From positions 1 to 64,000 of the forward strand of contig CANFLV010000021.1 of the NCBI GenBank assembly GCA_947448025.1: DNA of 64,000 nucleotides, written 5' to 3'. The notes beneath the pieces were generated by a model. The model was given only the letters and a program-made list of their open reading frames with translations. It had not been told where the DNA came from and did not search any database. Shown here one piece after another: positions 17,483 to 27,034 of this stretch; the first letter of the stretch is position 1, and each line of letters opens with the position of its first letter. This stretch comes from Oxalobacteraceae bacterium. Its GTDB lineage: Bacteria > Pseudomonadota > Gammaproteobacteria > Burkholderiales > Burkholderiaceae_D. Both the position numbers and the translations under genes were made by a program.

Positions 17483-20400
17483 CCGGCAGTGACACCGGCT
17501 TCGGCCGCCATCCTGGCATCGATCTGCAGCGGTCCCTTGCCGCTGAAGCGATCCAGCGTGAGGTAAATCACCGGCGTGATGAACAGCGTGATGCCCTGTG
17601 ACACCACGAGTCCGCCAACGATCGCCAGTCCCAGCGGCTGGCGCAGCTCAGCACCAGCACCCAGACCCAGCGCGACCGGAATCGCGCCCATCAAGGCGGC
17701 CAGCGTCGTCATCATGATTGGCCGAAAACGCAGCAGGCAGGCGCTGCGGATTGCTTCGCCCGGCGACATGCCCTGATTACGCTGCGCATCGAGCGCGAAG
17801 TCGATCATCATGATCGCGTTCTTTTTGACGATACCGATCAGCATCAGGATGCCGATCGTCGCGATCAGGGTCAATTCAAAGCCGAACACATACAAGGTCA
17901 GCAAGGCGCCCACCGCCGCCGACGGCAACCCCGCCAGAATCGTCAATGGATGGATGTAACTTTCATATAGCACGCCGAGCAGGATGTAAATCACGGCAAT
18001 CGCCAGAATCAGCAAGACCATCTGGCTACCCTGCGAGGACTGGAACACGGCCGCGTCACCCGCATAGGACGTGATCACGCTGGCCGGCATGTTCAGCGCC
18101 GCCTTGTAGGCGTCGATCTTGCTGCTGGCGTCGCCCAGCGGCACATCCGGCGCGAGATTGAATGAAATCGTCACCGCCTGCAGCTGACCCTGGTGATTGA
18201 CAGAGATCGGCCCGGCCGCACGGCGCACCGTCGCCACGCTCATCAAAGGCACGAGACTGCCGCTCTTGCTGCGCACATAAATCTTGTTGAGGTCGGTTTC
18301 ATCCTGCTTGCCCGAATCAGCATCCTGCATGATCACCTGGAAGCTGTTACTGCTGGTGAAAATGGTCGATACCTGACGGTCGCCAAAAGCGCTGTACAAG
18401 GCTGTGCGTACGTCCTGAACCTGCACGCCGGCCGCGTTGGCACGGTCACGATTGATGTCGACCACAGCCTGCAAACCCTTGAGCTGAGAGTCGCTGGTGA
18501 TATCACGGAAAATCGGATCGGCGCGCAGCTTGGCCTGCATCTGTTCCGACCAATTCGTCAATTCACCGGCGCTGACGCTTTGCAGCACGTACTGATAACG
18601 GCTCTTGCTCTGGCGTCCGCCCAGCTGCAAATTCTGCACCGGGGAAAAGAAGACTTGCAAACCCGCCGTGCCCGAGACTTTGCGGCGCAGCTGTTCCAGC
18701 ACCTTGTCCATCGACTCGCGTTCATTGCGCGGTTTCAGGCCGATGAACATATTGCCGCTATTGCCGCTCTGCGCGCGCGCCATCACGGTCATCACGTTCG
18801 GGTCATTGCGGATGATGTCGGCGGTCTTCGTGACCATCGCCGCCATCGTCGGATACGACACATCTTGCGGACCTTCGAGCGTGACGCGGATCTGGCCGAT
18901 ATCTTCAGTCGGGAAAAAGCCCTTGGGAATGATCGAGAACAGTACTGCCGTCAAGGCAAAGGTCGACAGCGCACCAAGCAAGACAATTTTGCGATGCTGC
19001 AGGCACCAGTCGAGTCCGCGCGCATAGCCTGCCAGCGTGGCATTGAAGCCGCGCTCGAAGCCGCGTCCGAGCCAGCTGTCGTGTTCATGGTTATCGTGCT
19101 TGAGGTAGCGGCTGCACAGCATTGGCACCAGCGACAGGGACACGGCAGCGGACACCAGAATGGACAATGAGACGACCGCCGCGAATTCGCGGAACATCAG
19201 GCCGATCACGCCCGGCATGAAGAAAATCGGGATGAATACGGCCACCAGCGAAATCGAAATGGAGATAATCGTAAACCCGACTTCGCGCGAGCCTTTCAGT
19301 GCCGCCGTCATCGGGTCCATGCCCTGCTCGACGTAACGCACGATATTTTCCAGCATCACGATCGCGTCATCGACGACCAGACCCACGGCAATCGTAATAC
19401 CGAGCAGCGAAATATTATCGAGGCTGTAGCCTAGCCAGAGCATCAGCGCAAAGCAGCCGATCAGGGAAATTGGCAGCGACAGGACCGGAATCACGGTCGC
19501 CGTGAGGCGCTTCAAGAACAGGAAAATCACCATGATCACCAGCGCGATCGTCAGCAGCAAGGTGTGCTTGACGTCGGCGATCGCGTCGCGAATCGACACC
19601 GAGCGGTCGTTCAATTCACGCACTTCGATCGAGGCCGGCATTTGCGCCTTGAACTTCGGCAGGGTCGCCTTGACGGCATCGACTACTTCCACGGTATTGG
19701 CATTCGGCTGGCGCTGCACGGCCAGAACGATCGCCGGTTCGCCATTGGCCCAGCCGCCATTCTTGATCGACTCGACGCTGTCTTCAACGACAGCGACATC
19801 TTTCAGACGCACCGTCAAGCCATCACGACTGCTGATGATCAGCTCGGAAAACGCGGCGGCATCGGGTAACTGCTTGTTCGCTTCCAGGGTCATGCTCTGG
19901 CGCGGGCCGTCGAGTACGCCCACTGGCGTATTCGCGTTCGAAGTTCGCATGGCGTTGGCCAATTCATCGAGCGTCATGTTGCGCGCGGCAAGCTGGTCGG
20001 GACGCACCTTGATACGTACGGCGTAACGTCGTTGACCGTATAACTGTACTTGCGCCACGCCATTAATCGTCGACAGCGAGGGCGAAATCAGGTTTTCGGC
20101 ATAATCATTAAGGTCAGAAAGTGAGATCGACGGCGACGTCAGGGCCAGCAGCAGCACCGGCGCATCGGCCGGATTAACTTTGCGGTAAGCCGGCAGCGAC
20201 GTCATCTCGACGGGCAGGCTGCGCTGGGCGCGCAACAAGGCGGCCTGGACATCGACTGCGGCCGCGTCGATGTCGCGGTCGGGCGTGAATTCCAGCGTGA
20301 TTGAGGTATTGCCCTGAGTATTGCTGGAACTAATGACAGCCAGCCCTGAAATTGTCGAGAATTGCTTCTCCAGCGGCGTGGCTACCGAGGCCGCCATGAT

Positions 20401-20577
20401 TTCTGCGCTGGCACCCGGCAAGTTACCAGTGACGTTGATGACCGGCGTGTTATAGCTTGGGAGCGCCGCGATCGGCAATTTGCCGTAGGCGAAAATACCG
20501 ATGACGACGATGGCGACCGACAGCAGGACGGTCATCACCGGACGACGAATGCAAAGTTCCGAAATATTCATGCTCAA
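17479..20577 (-). CDS. RND family efflux permease, MdtB/MdtC-like
   Basis: The 1032-residue protein has the hydrophobe/amphiphile efflux layout: N-terminal helix after MSMNISELCIRRPVM, a large periplasmic loop, a helix bundle around 340-540, a second loop and a second bundle. The proton-relay Asp pair is in GLVVDDAIVMLENI. The N-terminal pattern NLPGASAEIMAASVATPLE is closest to MdtC-type pumps. It exports drugs, bile-salt-like compounds or metabolites with an adaptor (the upstream gene) and an outer-membrane channel, which is not encoded here. Confidence 0.93.
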   Translation of the reverse strand: MSMNISELCIRRPVMTVLLSVAIVVIGIFAYGKLPIAALPSYNTPVINVTGNLPGASAEIMAASVATPLEKQFSTISGLAVISSSNTQGNTSITLEFTPDRDIDAAAVDVQAALLRAQRSLPVEMTSLPAYRKVNPADAPVLLLALTSPSISLSDLNDYAENLISPSLSTINGVAQVQLYGQRRYAVRIKVRPDQLAARNMTLDELANAMRTSNANTPVGVLDGPRQSMTLEANKQLPDAAAFSELIISSRDGLTVRLKDVAVVEDSVESIKNGGWANGEPAIVLAVQRQPNANTVEVVDAVKATLPKFKAQMPASIEVRELNDRSVSIRDAIADVKHTLLLTIALVIMVIFLFLKRLTATVIPVLSLPISLIGCFALMLWLGYSLDNISLLGITIAVGLVVDDAIVMLENIVRYVEQGMDPMTAALKGSREVGFTIISISISLVAVFIPIFFMPGVIGLMFREFAAVVSLSILVSAAVSLSLVPMLCSRYLKHDNHEHDSWLGRGFERGFNATLAGYARGLDWCLQHRKIVLLGALSTFALTAVLFSIIPKGFFPTEDIGQIRVTLEGPQDVSYPTMAAMVTKTADIIRNDPNVMTVMARAQSGNSGNMFIGLKPRNERESMDKVLEQLRRKVSGTAGLQVFFSPVQNLQLGGRQSKSRYQYVLQSVSAGELTNWSEQMQAKLRADPIFRDITSDSQLKGLQAVVDINRDRANAAGVQVQDVRTALYSAFGDRQVSTIFTSSNSFQVIMQDADSGKQDETDLNKIYVRSKSGSLVPLMSVATVRRAAGPISVNHQGQLQAVTISFNLAPDVPLGDASSKIDAYKAALNMPASVITSYAGDAAVFQSSQGSQMVLLILAIAVIYILLGVLYESYIHPLTILAGLPSAAVGALLTLYVFGFELTLIATIGILMLIGIVKKNAIMMIDFALDAQRNQGMSPGEAIRSACLLRFRPIMMTTLAALMGAIPVALGLGAGAELRQPLGLAIVGGLVVSQGITLFITPVIYLTLDRFSGKGPLQIDARMAAEAGVTAG

Positions 20578-20620
20578 TCTCTATTCTTGATTCATTGGCG
20601 AGCGCAAGTTTGCGCTGGCA

Positions 20621-21859
20621 TCACGCCGGCGTTTTTGGGGCTGAGGCTTTTTGTTCAGACTCGCCCTTGCTTTCTTTACCGCCTTTGTCGCCTTTGTCGC
20701 CTTTGCCGTCCTTGCTATCCTTGCCGCCGCGGCCCTCTTTTTTCGGCCCATCCTGCTGTTCTTTCACTTTGCTGTTGGGCCGCAGGTTTTGTGCGCCTTC
20801 AATCACGACGCGCTCGCCGGCCGCGACACCGCTGACGGCGGCGATGCCGTTTTCAACGGCGCCGACGTCGACTTTCTGGCGCTTGACCGACCCATCGGCC
20901 TGGACCAGATAGACGAATTTATCGGTCGGTCCGATCACGATGGCTTGCGGCGGCACACCGATGACGTCAGCGATCGTATGCGAGATCATGCTGACCGAAA
21001 CGAAGGCACCGGGCCACAGTAATTTATCGGGATTGGCAAACTCAGCCTTCATGCGGATCGAGCCGCTGGCCACGTCGACGGCGTTATCGATGAAGCTGAG
21101 CTTGCCGCTTAATTCCTTGCCGCCGGGAAGACTGACCGTGACCGGCGCATCGCCCTTGGGATAAGTCGTGCGGATAAAGGTCAATTGATTTTCCGGCACC
21201 GCGAAACTGACGGAAATCGGATCAAGTCGTGCAATCGTCACCATGGGCGCGCCACCGGGCTGGGCGAGACTGCCGGGATGGACATTGATCATGCCAAGTC
21301 GGCCAGCGATGCCTGCGCTGATGCGGTTGAAACCCAACGAGACTTGCGTGACCTGGGCGCCGGCGGTGTCAGCCCGCAGCGTCGCGCGCAGCGAATCGGC
21401 TTTATTGCGAGCGCTATCGACTACAGCCTGGGCAACGAATTTTTTCGCAAATAATTCTTCATTACGCTTAAGAGCGGCTTCAGCATCAGCGAGATCAGCG
21501 CGGTCACGCTCGACCTGGGCGCGTGTCTTGTCGACGTTGGCGGAATCACTGCGCTCATCGAGCGTGAACAATAATTGACCGGCAACGACATCCTGCCCTT
21601 CCTTCACATGCACCGTACGCACGACGTTTTGCACCTGTGGGCGCACGTCGACCGTGTCGATGGACATCACATAACCATTGGCCTGCACCGTGACGGGAAT
21701 GGATTTTTTTTCAGCGACGGCGGTCCTGACGGTCTGTACCCCTCCGCGACCGGATTTTTCGACGACCGGCTGTGCCTGCTTGTTCCAGTAAAGATAGGCA
21801 CCACCGCCTGCGGCAGCCAGTACTACGCCTGTAAGGATCAGCTTCGGAATTACGCGCAT
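20621..21859 (-). CDS. RND efflux periplasmic adaptor (membrane fusion protein)
   Basis: From the ATG at 21859 the protein has 412 residues. It opens with an uncleaved or signal helix (VIPKLILTGVVLAAAGGGAY), then the lipoyl half (VRPQVQNVVRTVHVKEGQDV), a coiled-coil hairpin around 105-165, and beta-barrel and membrane-proximal domains. The last 40 residues are a Lys/Gly/Asp-rich low-complexity tail of KGDKG-type repeats, unusual for the family. It bridges the downstream RND permease to an outer-membrane channel. The 43-bp gap indicates one operon. Confidence 0.92.
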   Translation of the reverse strand: MRVIPKLILTGVVLAAAGGGAYLYWNKQAQPVVEKSGRGGVQTVRTAVAEKKSIPVTVQANGYVMSIDTVDVRPQVQNVVRTVHVKEGQDVVAGQLLFTLDERSDSANVDKTRAQVERDRADLADAEAALKRNEELFAKKFVAQAVVDSARNKADSLRATLRADTAGAQVTQVSLGFNRISAGIAGRLGMINVHPGSLAQPGGAPMVTIARLDPISVSFAVPENQLTFIRTTYPKGDAPVTVSLPGGKELSGKLSFIDNAVDVASGSIRMKAEFANPDKLLWPGAFVSVSMISHTIADVIGVPPQAIVIGPTDKFVYLVQADGSVKRQKVDVGAVENGIAAVSGVAAGERVVIEGAQNLRPNSKVKEQQDGPKKEGRGGKDSKDGKGDKGDKGGKESKGESEQKASAPKTPA

Positions 21860-22105
21860 GTTGAATACTCGGAAATGATGAAAATTGTTATTGGAATTTT
21901 GTGGCGAGCGTGTGTCAGTCTGCCATCGAGGGCACAACTGTAACCGATTTTTGTATCTGAATTGTGAACTGCAGATTTATTATCAGAACGCAGATTCGCT
22001 ATACGGAACGCTGTACTGATGCAGTTTGCATAATGAGAAGGAAGACCATGCTGACAGTCGACGCACCGCATGGCGCCTGCAGCAGACTGCGCTGTCAGCA
22101 CAGGC

Positions 22106-22138
22106 AAAAAAAAATGCACCGGAATAATCCGATGCATT
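22106..22138 (-). terminator. Intrinsic terminator of the SRP RNA gene
   Basis: On the minus strand an 11-bp stem AATGCATCGGA / TCCGGTGCATT with a TTAT loop is followed by nine T. It lies just downstream of the 4.5S RNA. Confidence 0.9.
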
Positions 22139-22151
22139 CAGACAGAATAAA

Positions 22152-22250
22152 GAGGCGAGCCTTGTCTGCGGCACTTGCGGGTAATAGCTGTGGCTGCTTC
22201 GTTCCCGACCTGACCAGATTGGCCATGCCACAATGCGCAGGGGCCCGCCA
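22152..22250 (-). ncRNA. ffs: 4.5S signal recognition particle RNA
   Basis: The minus strand carries GGTCAGGTCGGGAACGAAGC (near 22190-22214), the SRP domain IV with its GGAA tetraloop. Compared with E. coli the pair closing the tetraloop is flipped from C-G to G-C, a compensatory change. The ends pair as GGCGGGCC (22249-22242) with GGCTCGCC (22161-22154). A TAAAAT -10 element at 22262-22257 fits a start near 22250, and a strong terminator follows. The RNA binds Ffh to target membrane proteins. It is not next to dnaX here. Confidence 0.93.
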
Positions 22251-22303
22251 CCGCGAATTTTACCAGCAAAGTGCCCCCTGTACTCCTGACTACTGAATTT
22301 TTC

Positions 22304-23788
22304 TTACAGGCCCAGCTCTTGCCAGATCTGGTCGACCTTCGTTTTCACCGCATCACTCATGCTGATCGTCGTGCCCCACTCGCGACTGGTCTCACCCGGC
22401 CACTTATTGGTCGCATCGATGCCCATCTTGCTACCCAGTCCGCTCACCGGCGAGGCGAAATCGAGGTAATCGATCGGCGTATTGTCGACCAGCGTCGTGT
22501 CCCGCGTCGGATCGACACGCGTGGTGATGGCCCAGATAACTTCTTGCCAGTCGCGGATATTGACGTCTTCATCGACGACGATGATGAACTTCGTGTACAT
22601 GAACTGGCGCAGGAAACTCCACACGCCGAACATGACACGCTTGGCGTGGCCGGCATAGGACTTCTTGATCTGCACTACCGCCATACGATAACTGCAGCCT
22701 TCTGGTGGCAGGTAGAAATCGATAATTTCCGAAAACTGCTTCTGTAATAGCGGAATGAAGACTTCATTGAGTGCCACGCCAAGAATCGCCGGCTCGTCGG
22801 GTGGCTTGCCGGTATAAGTCGAATGGTAGATCGGCTCACGACGCATTGTGATGCGGTCGATCGTAAAGACCGGGAACATGTCCTGCTCATTGTAGTAACC
22901 GGTATGGTCGCCAAAGGGTCCCTCGAGCGCATGCTCATAGCCGCTGGCATGGGAGGCGTCGGGATAGATATGGCCTTCGAGGACGATTTCGGCGGAGGCC
23001 GGGACGCGCAATTCGCTGCCGATCGCTTTCACGAGTTCAGTCCGACTGCCGCGCAATAAGCCAGCGAACTGGTATTCCGACAAACTGTCAGGCACGGGCG
23101 TGACCGCGCCGAGGATGGTCGCCGGATCTGCGCCGAGCGCAACGGCAATCGGATAAGGCTGACCGGGATTGCGAATGCAGTGCTCACGGAAATCGAGCGC
23201 GCCGCCGCGATGGGCGAGCCAGCGCATGATGACCTTGTTGCGGCCTATGACTTGCTGGCGATAGATGCCGAGATTCTGGCGCTTCTTGAACGGGCCTTTA
23301 GTAATCACCAAACCCCAGGTAATCAGTGGTGCGATATCACCGGGCCAGCAATGCTGGATCGGCAGCCGGGCGAGGTCTACGTCGTTGCCTTCCCAGACGA
23401 TGTCATGGCATTTCGCGCCGCGCAATTCGTTAGGCGCCATGTCCCACAGCGACTTCACGAGCGAGCCCAGGCCGAGCAAATCCTTGAAGCCTTTCGGTGG
23501 TTCCGGTTCCTTCAGACGCGCAAGCACGTGGCCGATCTTGCGCAACTCGCTGACATCATCGGCGCCCATGCCGAGCGCGACGCGTTTGGGCGTGCCGAAT
23601 AAATTACACAGCACCGGGATCTTGTGGCCGACTGGACGGTCGAAAAGCAGGGCCGGTCCTGCAGCGCGTAGCGTGCGATCGGCGATTTCTGTCATTTCAA
23701 GGTAGGGTGAAACGGGCACGGCAATGCGCTTGAGCTCGCCAGTACTTTCTAATTGAGCAATAAAATCACGTAGATCCGAATATTTCAT
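22304..23788 (-). CDS. ubiD: UbiD family 4-hydroxy-3-polyprenylbenzoate decarboxylase
   Basis: The 494-residue protein matches UbiD in length and motifs: [20 protein letters not shown] and [12 protein letters not shown] of the prenylated-FMN site, the [11 protein letters not shown] segment and [13 protein letters not shown]. It decarboxylates the polyprenyl-hydroxybenzoate intermediate of ubiquinone synthesis using prenylated FMN supplied by UbiX, which is not in the window. It stands alone. Confidence 0.95.
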   Translation of the reverse strand: MKYSDLRDFIAQLESTGELKRIAVPVSPYLEMTEIADRTLRAAGPALLFDRPVGHKIPVLCNLFGTPKRVALGMGADDVSELRKIGHVLARLKEPEPPKGFKDLLGLGSLVKSLWDMAPNELRGAKCHDIVWEGNDVDLARLPIQHCWPGDIAPLITWGLVITKGPFKKRQNLGIYRQQVIGRNKVIMRWLAHRGGALDFREHCIRNPGQPYPIAVALGADPATILGAVTPVPDSLSEYQFAGLLRGSRTELVKAIGSELRVPASAEIVLEGHIYPDASHASGYEHALEGPFGDHTGYYNEQDMFPVFTIDRITMRREPIYHSTYTGKPPDEPAILGVALNEVFIPLLQKQFSEIIDFYLPPEGCSYRMAVVQIKKSYAGHAKRVMFGVWSFLRQFMYTKFIIVVDEDVNIRDWQEVIWAITTRVDPTRDTTLVDNTPIDYLDFASPVSGLGSKMGIDATNKWPGETSREWGTTISMSDAVKTKVDQIWQELGL

Positions 23789-23870
23789 GTTTTTTCAGGT
23801 TTTCAGAGGGAGAGCTCAGTTTCCTTGCATTTTTCAGCAAGTCGTTGATTTTATTGAAATTCAGTTGTGA

Positions 23871-23885
23871 GTAGAAATTTACTAC
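23871..23885. promoter_or_regulatory. 15-bp palindrome between ubiD and the lytic transglycosylase gene
   Basis: GTAGAAATTTACTAC is a palindrome with one mismatched pair, about 85 bp upstream of ubiD and 35 bp upstream of the rightward promoter. Its minus strand begins TGTAGTAAA like the HexR boxes, but the second half is shifted by one base, so a HexR role is doubtful. Confidence 0.4.
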
Positions 23886-23920
23886 AGACTCATAAGTTAT
23901 AGCTTTTCTGTTTTATAGTA

Positions 23921-23949
23921 TTGACTCGATATAAACAGCCTCCTACAAT
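23921..23949 (+). promoter_or_regulatory. Strong sigma70 promoter of the lytic transglycosylase gene
   Basis: TTGACT and TACAAT, each five of six to consensus, are spaced by exactly 17 bp. Transcription would begin near 23956, giving a leader of about 295 nt before the start codon at 24251. Confidence 0.7.
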
Positions 23950-23955
23950 TCGCCC

Positions 23956-24203
23956 ACTTGAAGAGGAAGCCGGCACTCACTAGCATCGCTAAAGTGTAAC
24001 CGCGCAAAGAAGTACTCATTCAATCCATGGGATCCGGGTCCCACCTGACATTTTAAGGATTGTTTCCCAAGGCGTCTGCCTTACTCCCGGAAAAAAGTTG
24101 TTTGCGACTGAACATGCGCCCAAATGCCCGCTGTCAGTCTTGCGCAAACACTACGGCGTTTGTCGCTCGCACTGCGACGACAGACGAAGATCTGATTAGT
24201 GAG
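23956..24203 (+). other. Long untranslated leader with local hairpins
   Basis: No protein gene is convincing in this stretch. It holds a short hairpin AAGGC-GTCT-GCCTT (24069-24082), and a larger stem GTTTGCG (24100-24106) with CGCAAAC (24143-24149). A possible nine-codon ORF (MGSGSHLTF, from 24027) lacks a ribosome site. No known riboswitch family was recognised. Confidence 0.4.
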
Positions 24204-24254
24204 CCATGGTTTTCCTGTGCCAGTACATCTGGTACTGGCACAGGAAAACCATGG
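24204..24254 (+). promoter_or_regulatory. Perfect 23-bp hairpin covering ribosome site and start codon
   Basis: The arms at 24204-24226 and 24232-24254 are exact reverse complements, 23 bp long, with a five-base loop ATCTG. The right arm contains the AGGA ribosome site and the ATG at 24251 of the lytic transglycosylase gene. In RNA this would sequester both. The left arm has a second in-frame ATG at 24206, without a clear ribosome site. Confidence 0.85.
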
Positions 24255-25156
24255 TCAGCGAAAAATTCAGGAGCTTGAAATTGTTTAATCGATTTACCAG
24301 AGCCACGCTTGCCTTTGCCAGCGCCCGCGCGCACCAGACTGCTGCCCTGCTCGTGTTCACCCGCGACACATTTAACGGCTTTGTCACGACAGCGCATCAC
24401 ACACTCATGGTTTTAGGCGTCACCGCCATTGCTGCACTTGGCCTGATGTTCGTTAATCCTGAGCTCGTCGATCACCTGAAAGCATTATCACCGTTCCAGC
24501 CGACGTTTGCCCAGGCACCGATCCCGGCGCTGTCGAACCTGATGGGTACTGCGGCCCTCAATGAACTGGATCAGGAACTCAAACCTGCTACGGCCACCAC
24601 AGCACCACAGCAAAAGCGTGTGACTTACTGGCTCTCCAAGCGTTACCGCGTCTCGGGTGATGCGACCGACATGCTGGTCTCCGCAGCCTACGATACAGCG
24701 CGCAATATCCGCCTCGATCCGCTCTTGATCCTGGCGGTCGTGGCGATTGAATCCGGCTTCAATCCTTTTGCCGAGAGCCCGCTGGGCGCGCAGGGCCTGA
24801 TGCAGGTAATGTCAAAGGTCCACTCAGAAAAATTCGTCGAAGTCGGCGGCATGAAGGCAGCCTTGAATCCGATCGCCAATATCCGCGTTGGCTCGCTGAT
24901 CCTGAAAGACTACGTTACCCGTGGCGGATCGGTCGAAGCCGGCTTGAAGATGTATGTCGGCGCCGCGGCGTTTGACGATGATTCAGGCTACGGTCACAAG
25001 GTGCTCGCTGAATACCACCGCTTGAAGGATGTCGCCGTCGGCAAGAACGTGCCACTGATGACCGCCGCCAGCGACACGAAGCCGCCTGCCAAAGCTCGCT
25101 TGCAAGCCAGCCTGGGCGCAGTCGCTGGCAGTAACCGCCAGGTCGCTGCACTGTAA
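24251..25156 (+). CDS. Membrane-anchored lytic transglycosylase (SLT domain)
   Basis: From the ATG at 24251, with AGGAAAACC as ribosome site, the protein has 301 residues. A hydrophobic segment near residues 50-70 (TLMVLGVTAIAALGLMF) anchors it. The SLT domain spans about 135-255, with catalytic Glu in AIESGFNPFAES and the LGAQGLMQVM motif. Such enzymes cleave peptidoglycan to 1,6-anhydromuropeptides. An in-frame ATG at 24206 would add 15 residues (MVFLCQYIWYWHRKT), encoded by the hairpin itself and so probably not native. A bidirectional terminator follows the stop. Confidence 0.88.
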   Translation: MVSEKFRSLKLFNRFTRATLAFASARAHQTAALLVFTRDTFNGFVTTAHHTLMVLGVTAIAALGLMFVNPELVDHLKALSPFQPTFAQAPIPALSNLMGTAALNELDQELKPATATTAPQQKRVTYWLSKRYRVSGDATDMLVSAAYDTARNIRLDPLLILAVVAIESGFNPFAESPLGAQGLMQVMSKVHSEKFVEVGGMKAALNPIANIRVGSLILKDYVTRGGSVEAGLKMYVGAAAFDDDSGYGHKVLAEYHRLKDVAVGKNVPLMTAASDTKPPAKARLQASLGAVAGSNRQVAAL

Positions 25157-25174
25157 TCTGTCCGGGACTGAAAG

Positions 25175-25203
25175 AAAAAACCAACGCATGCGTTGGTTTT
25201 TTT
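25175..25203. terminator. Bidirectional intrinsic terminator
   Basis: An eight-base-pair palindromic stem CCAACGCATGCGTTGG is flanked by A6 and T7, so it can end transcripts from the lytic transglycosylase gene and from the convergent aminotransferase gene. Confidence 0.9.
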
Positions 25204-25223
25204 ACGTCCAGAGCCGCTTGATT

Positions 25224-26396
25224 TTATTTGCGCGCCGCGAAGTAGCGCTGCAAACGCGCGACTGCCTCCTGCAAATTTTCGAATGAGGTCGCATAGGACA
25301 GGCGGATGTGGCTATGCGCCGTTGAAGGTCCGAAATCCATGCCCGGCACCAGTCCCACGCCCACTTCATTCAATATGTCGAGCGTCAATCGGTCGGCATC
25401 ATCGGACAGCGCCGAACAGTCGGCATAGACATAGAAGGCGCCGTCCGGCATGACCGGCACCTTGAAGCCCAGTGCTTCCAGCGCGGGAACGATGTAGTCG
25501 CGGCGCCGCTTGAACTCCGCTTTGCGCGCCTCGAACAGCGCAATCGACTCCGGTAGAAAACACGCCACTGCCGCATGTTGCGCGACTGTAGACGGACAAA
25601 TGAACAGGTTTTGCGCGAGCTTTTCGATGTGCGGCACGAGCGCTTCCGGCACGACCATCCAGCCGAGACGCCAGCCGGTCATGTTGAAATATTTCGAAAA
25701 GCTGTTGATGACGACAATGTCGTCGCCCAGCGCCAAAGCTGAAAATGGCGCAGCGTCATACCTCAGGTTCTGGTAAATCTCATCGACGATCGTGAAGCCG
25801 CCTTTCTCGCGCACGGTCGCAACGATCTTCGCCAGTTCATCCTCGGCGATCGAGGTGCCAGTCGGGTTCGACGGCGAGGCCAGCAGGATGCCGCCGGTGT
25901 TCTCGTTCCAGTGTTCGCGCACCATTGCGTCGGACAGCTGGAAGCGCTGTGCCGGCCCACTCACTATCATGCGCGCCGTGCCATTGAAGGCCGCCACGAA
26001 ATGCCGGTTACAGGGATAGGACGGATCGGGCATGAGCACTTCGGTACCCGCATCCACGAGCGCCGCACAGGCCAGTACCAACGCGGCCGAAGCGCCGGCG
26101 GTGACGATGATGCGCGCAGGCGCAATCTCAAGACCGAATACATCACGGTAGTGCGCTGAAATCGCCTCACGCAATGCCGGCAAACCCATCGCCGAAGTGT
26201 ATTGCGTGCGGCCGTCGACCATGGCCTGCGTGGCCGCGGCGATCACGGCCGGCGCAGCAGTGAAATCCGGCTCACCTATGCCCATGTGGATGATGTGGCG
26301 GCCTTGCTGTTCGAGCGCCACGGCGGTCTTTGCAAGCTCCATGACGTGGAAGGGATCGATGTGATCGAGACGCGCTGCCAGATTACTGAGGTTCAT
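25224..26396 (-). CDS. PLP-dependent class I/II aminotransferase
   Basis: The 390-residue protein is an aspartate-aminotransferase-fold enzyme. It has the cofactor-site GASAALVLACAALV, the family block SPSNPTG, and the PLP-Lys in INSFSKYFNMTGWRLGW. The conserved C-terminal Arg region is in HIRLSYATSFENLQE. The substrate cannot be told from sequence alone. It lies downstream of nusB but separated by a strong terminator, so it may have independent expression. Confidence 0.92.
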   Translation of the reverse strand: MNLSNLAARLDHIDPFHVMELAKTAVALEQQGRHIIHMGIGEPDFTAAPAVIAAATQAMVDGRTQYTSAMGLPALREAISAHYRDVFGLEIAPARIIVTAGASAALVLACAALVDAGTEVLMPDPSYPCNRHFVAAFNGTARMIVSGPAQRFQLSDAMVREHWNENTGGILLASPSNPTGTSIAEDELAKIVATVREKGGFTIVDEIYQNLRYDAAPFSALALGDDIVVINSFSKYFNMTGWRLGWMVVPEALVPHIEKLAQNLFICPSTVAQHAAVACFLPESIALFEARKAEFKRRRDYIVPALEALGFKVPVMPDGAFYVYADCSALSDDADRLTLDILNEVGVGLVPGMDFGPSTAHSHIRLSYATSFENLQEAVARLQRYFAARK

Positions 26397-26422
26397 GGTT
26401 CCCTGAGGGGCAAAATTTATTC

Positions 26423-26477
26423 AAAAAAAACCGCCATGGGCGCCATGCAGTGGGTAACTGCACAGTGCCCATGGCGG
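26423..26477 (-). terminator. Strong intrinsic terminator after the rib-nusB genes
   Basis: Minus-strand arms CCGCCATGGGC / GCCCATGGCGG form a perfect 11-bp stem with an inner stem TGCAGT / ACTGCA, followed by eight T. It is 32 bp past nusB and only 27 bp before the aminotransferase start. Confidence 0.88.
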
Positions 26478-26508
26478 CGGCGCGACTTATGCTTGCTTCA
26501 ATCAGACA

Positions 26509-26973
26509 TCAGGCTTTTTTGCCGGTCTCGGCATCGCGCACGCGGGCCGCGAATTTATCGAGCACGCCATTGACGTATTTGTGTCCGTCGATACCGCCGA
26601 ATGATTTCGCCAGTTCGACGGCTTCATTGATGACGACCTTGTAAGGAATTTCGATGTGATTGCTTAATTCATAGGCGCCGATCAGCAGCACCGCATGTTC
26701 AATCGGCGACAGCTGCGCAATTTCGCGGTCGATCAAGGGTGCCAGGCCGGCACGCAAGCTGACGACGTCACGTATCGCGCCATGCAAGAGCGCGTTGAAA
26801 TGGTCCTTGTCGGCCTTCTCGAAACCATGGGCTTCACGGATATGCGCATCGATGGCGCCGGCATCTTCATTGTTGAGCAGCCACTGGTACAAACCCTGCA
26901 GCGCGAATTCACGCGAACGGTGGCGTGGCGTGCGGTTCTTGCTCGGATTGGCGTGGAGGTTCTTTTCGGTCAT
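26509..26973 (-). CDS. nusB: Transcription antitermination protein NusB
   Basis: The 154-residue protein has [18 protein letters not shown] at the N-terminus and the C-terminal block [24 protein letters not shown] (here [20 protein letters not shown]), ending NGVLDKFAA. It joins NusE on boxA RNA in rRNA antitermination. It follows ribH, a frequent association, and a strong terminator closes the operon after it. Confidence 0.96.
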   Translation of the reverse strand: MTEKNLHANPSKNRTPRHRSREFALQGLYQWLLNNEDAGAIDAHIREAHGFEKADKDHFNALLHGAIRDVVSLRAGLAPLIDREIAQLSPIEHAVLLIGAYELSNHIEIPYKVVINEAVELAKSFGGIDGHKYVNGVLDKFAARVRDAETGKKA

Positions 26974-27034
26974 GGCTCACAAACTGCGCCGCGTCGGCCT
27001 GACGACCTGACGGCAAATGGGTTAAAAAATAAAA

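Noticed and set aside
23956..24203. Known riboswitch or 6S RNA in the lytic transglycosylase leader
   Set aside because: I could not match the leader to any known family; only local hairpins were seen.
24134..24400. Leftward 88-codon ORF across the hairpin
   Set aside because: It mirrors the palindrome and the antisense of the transglycosylase gene; no ribosome site.
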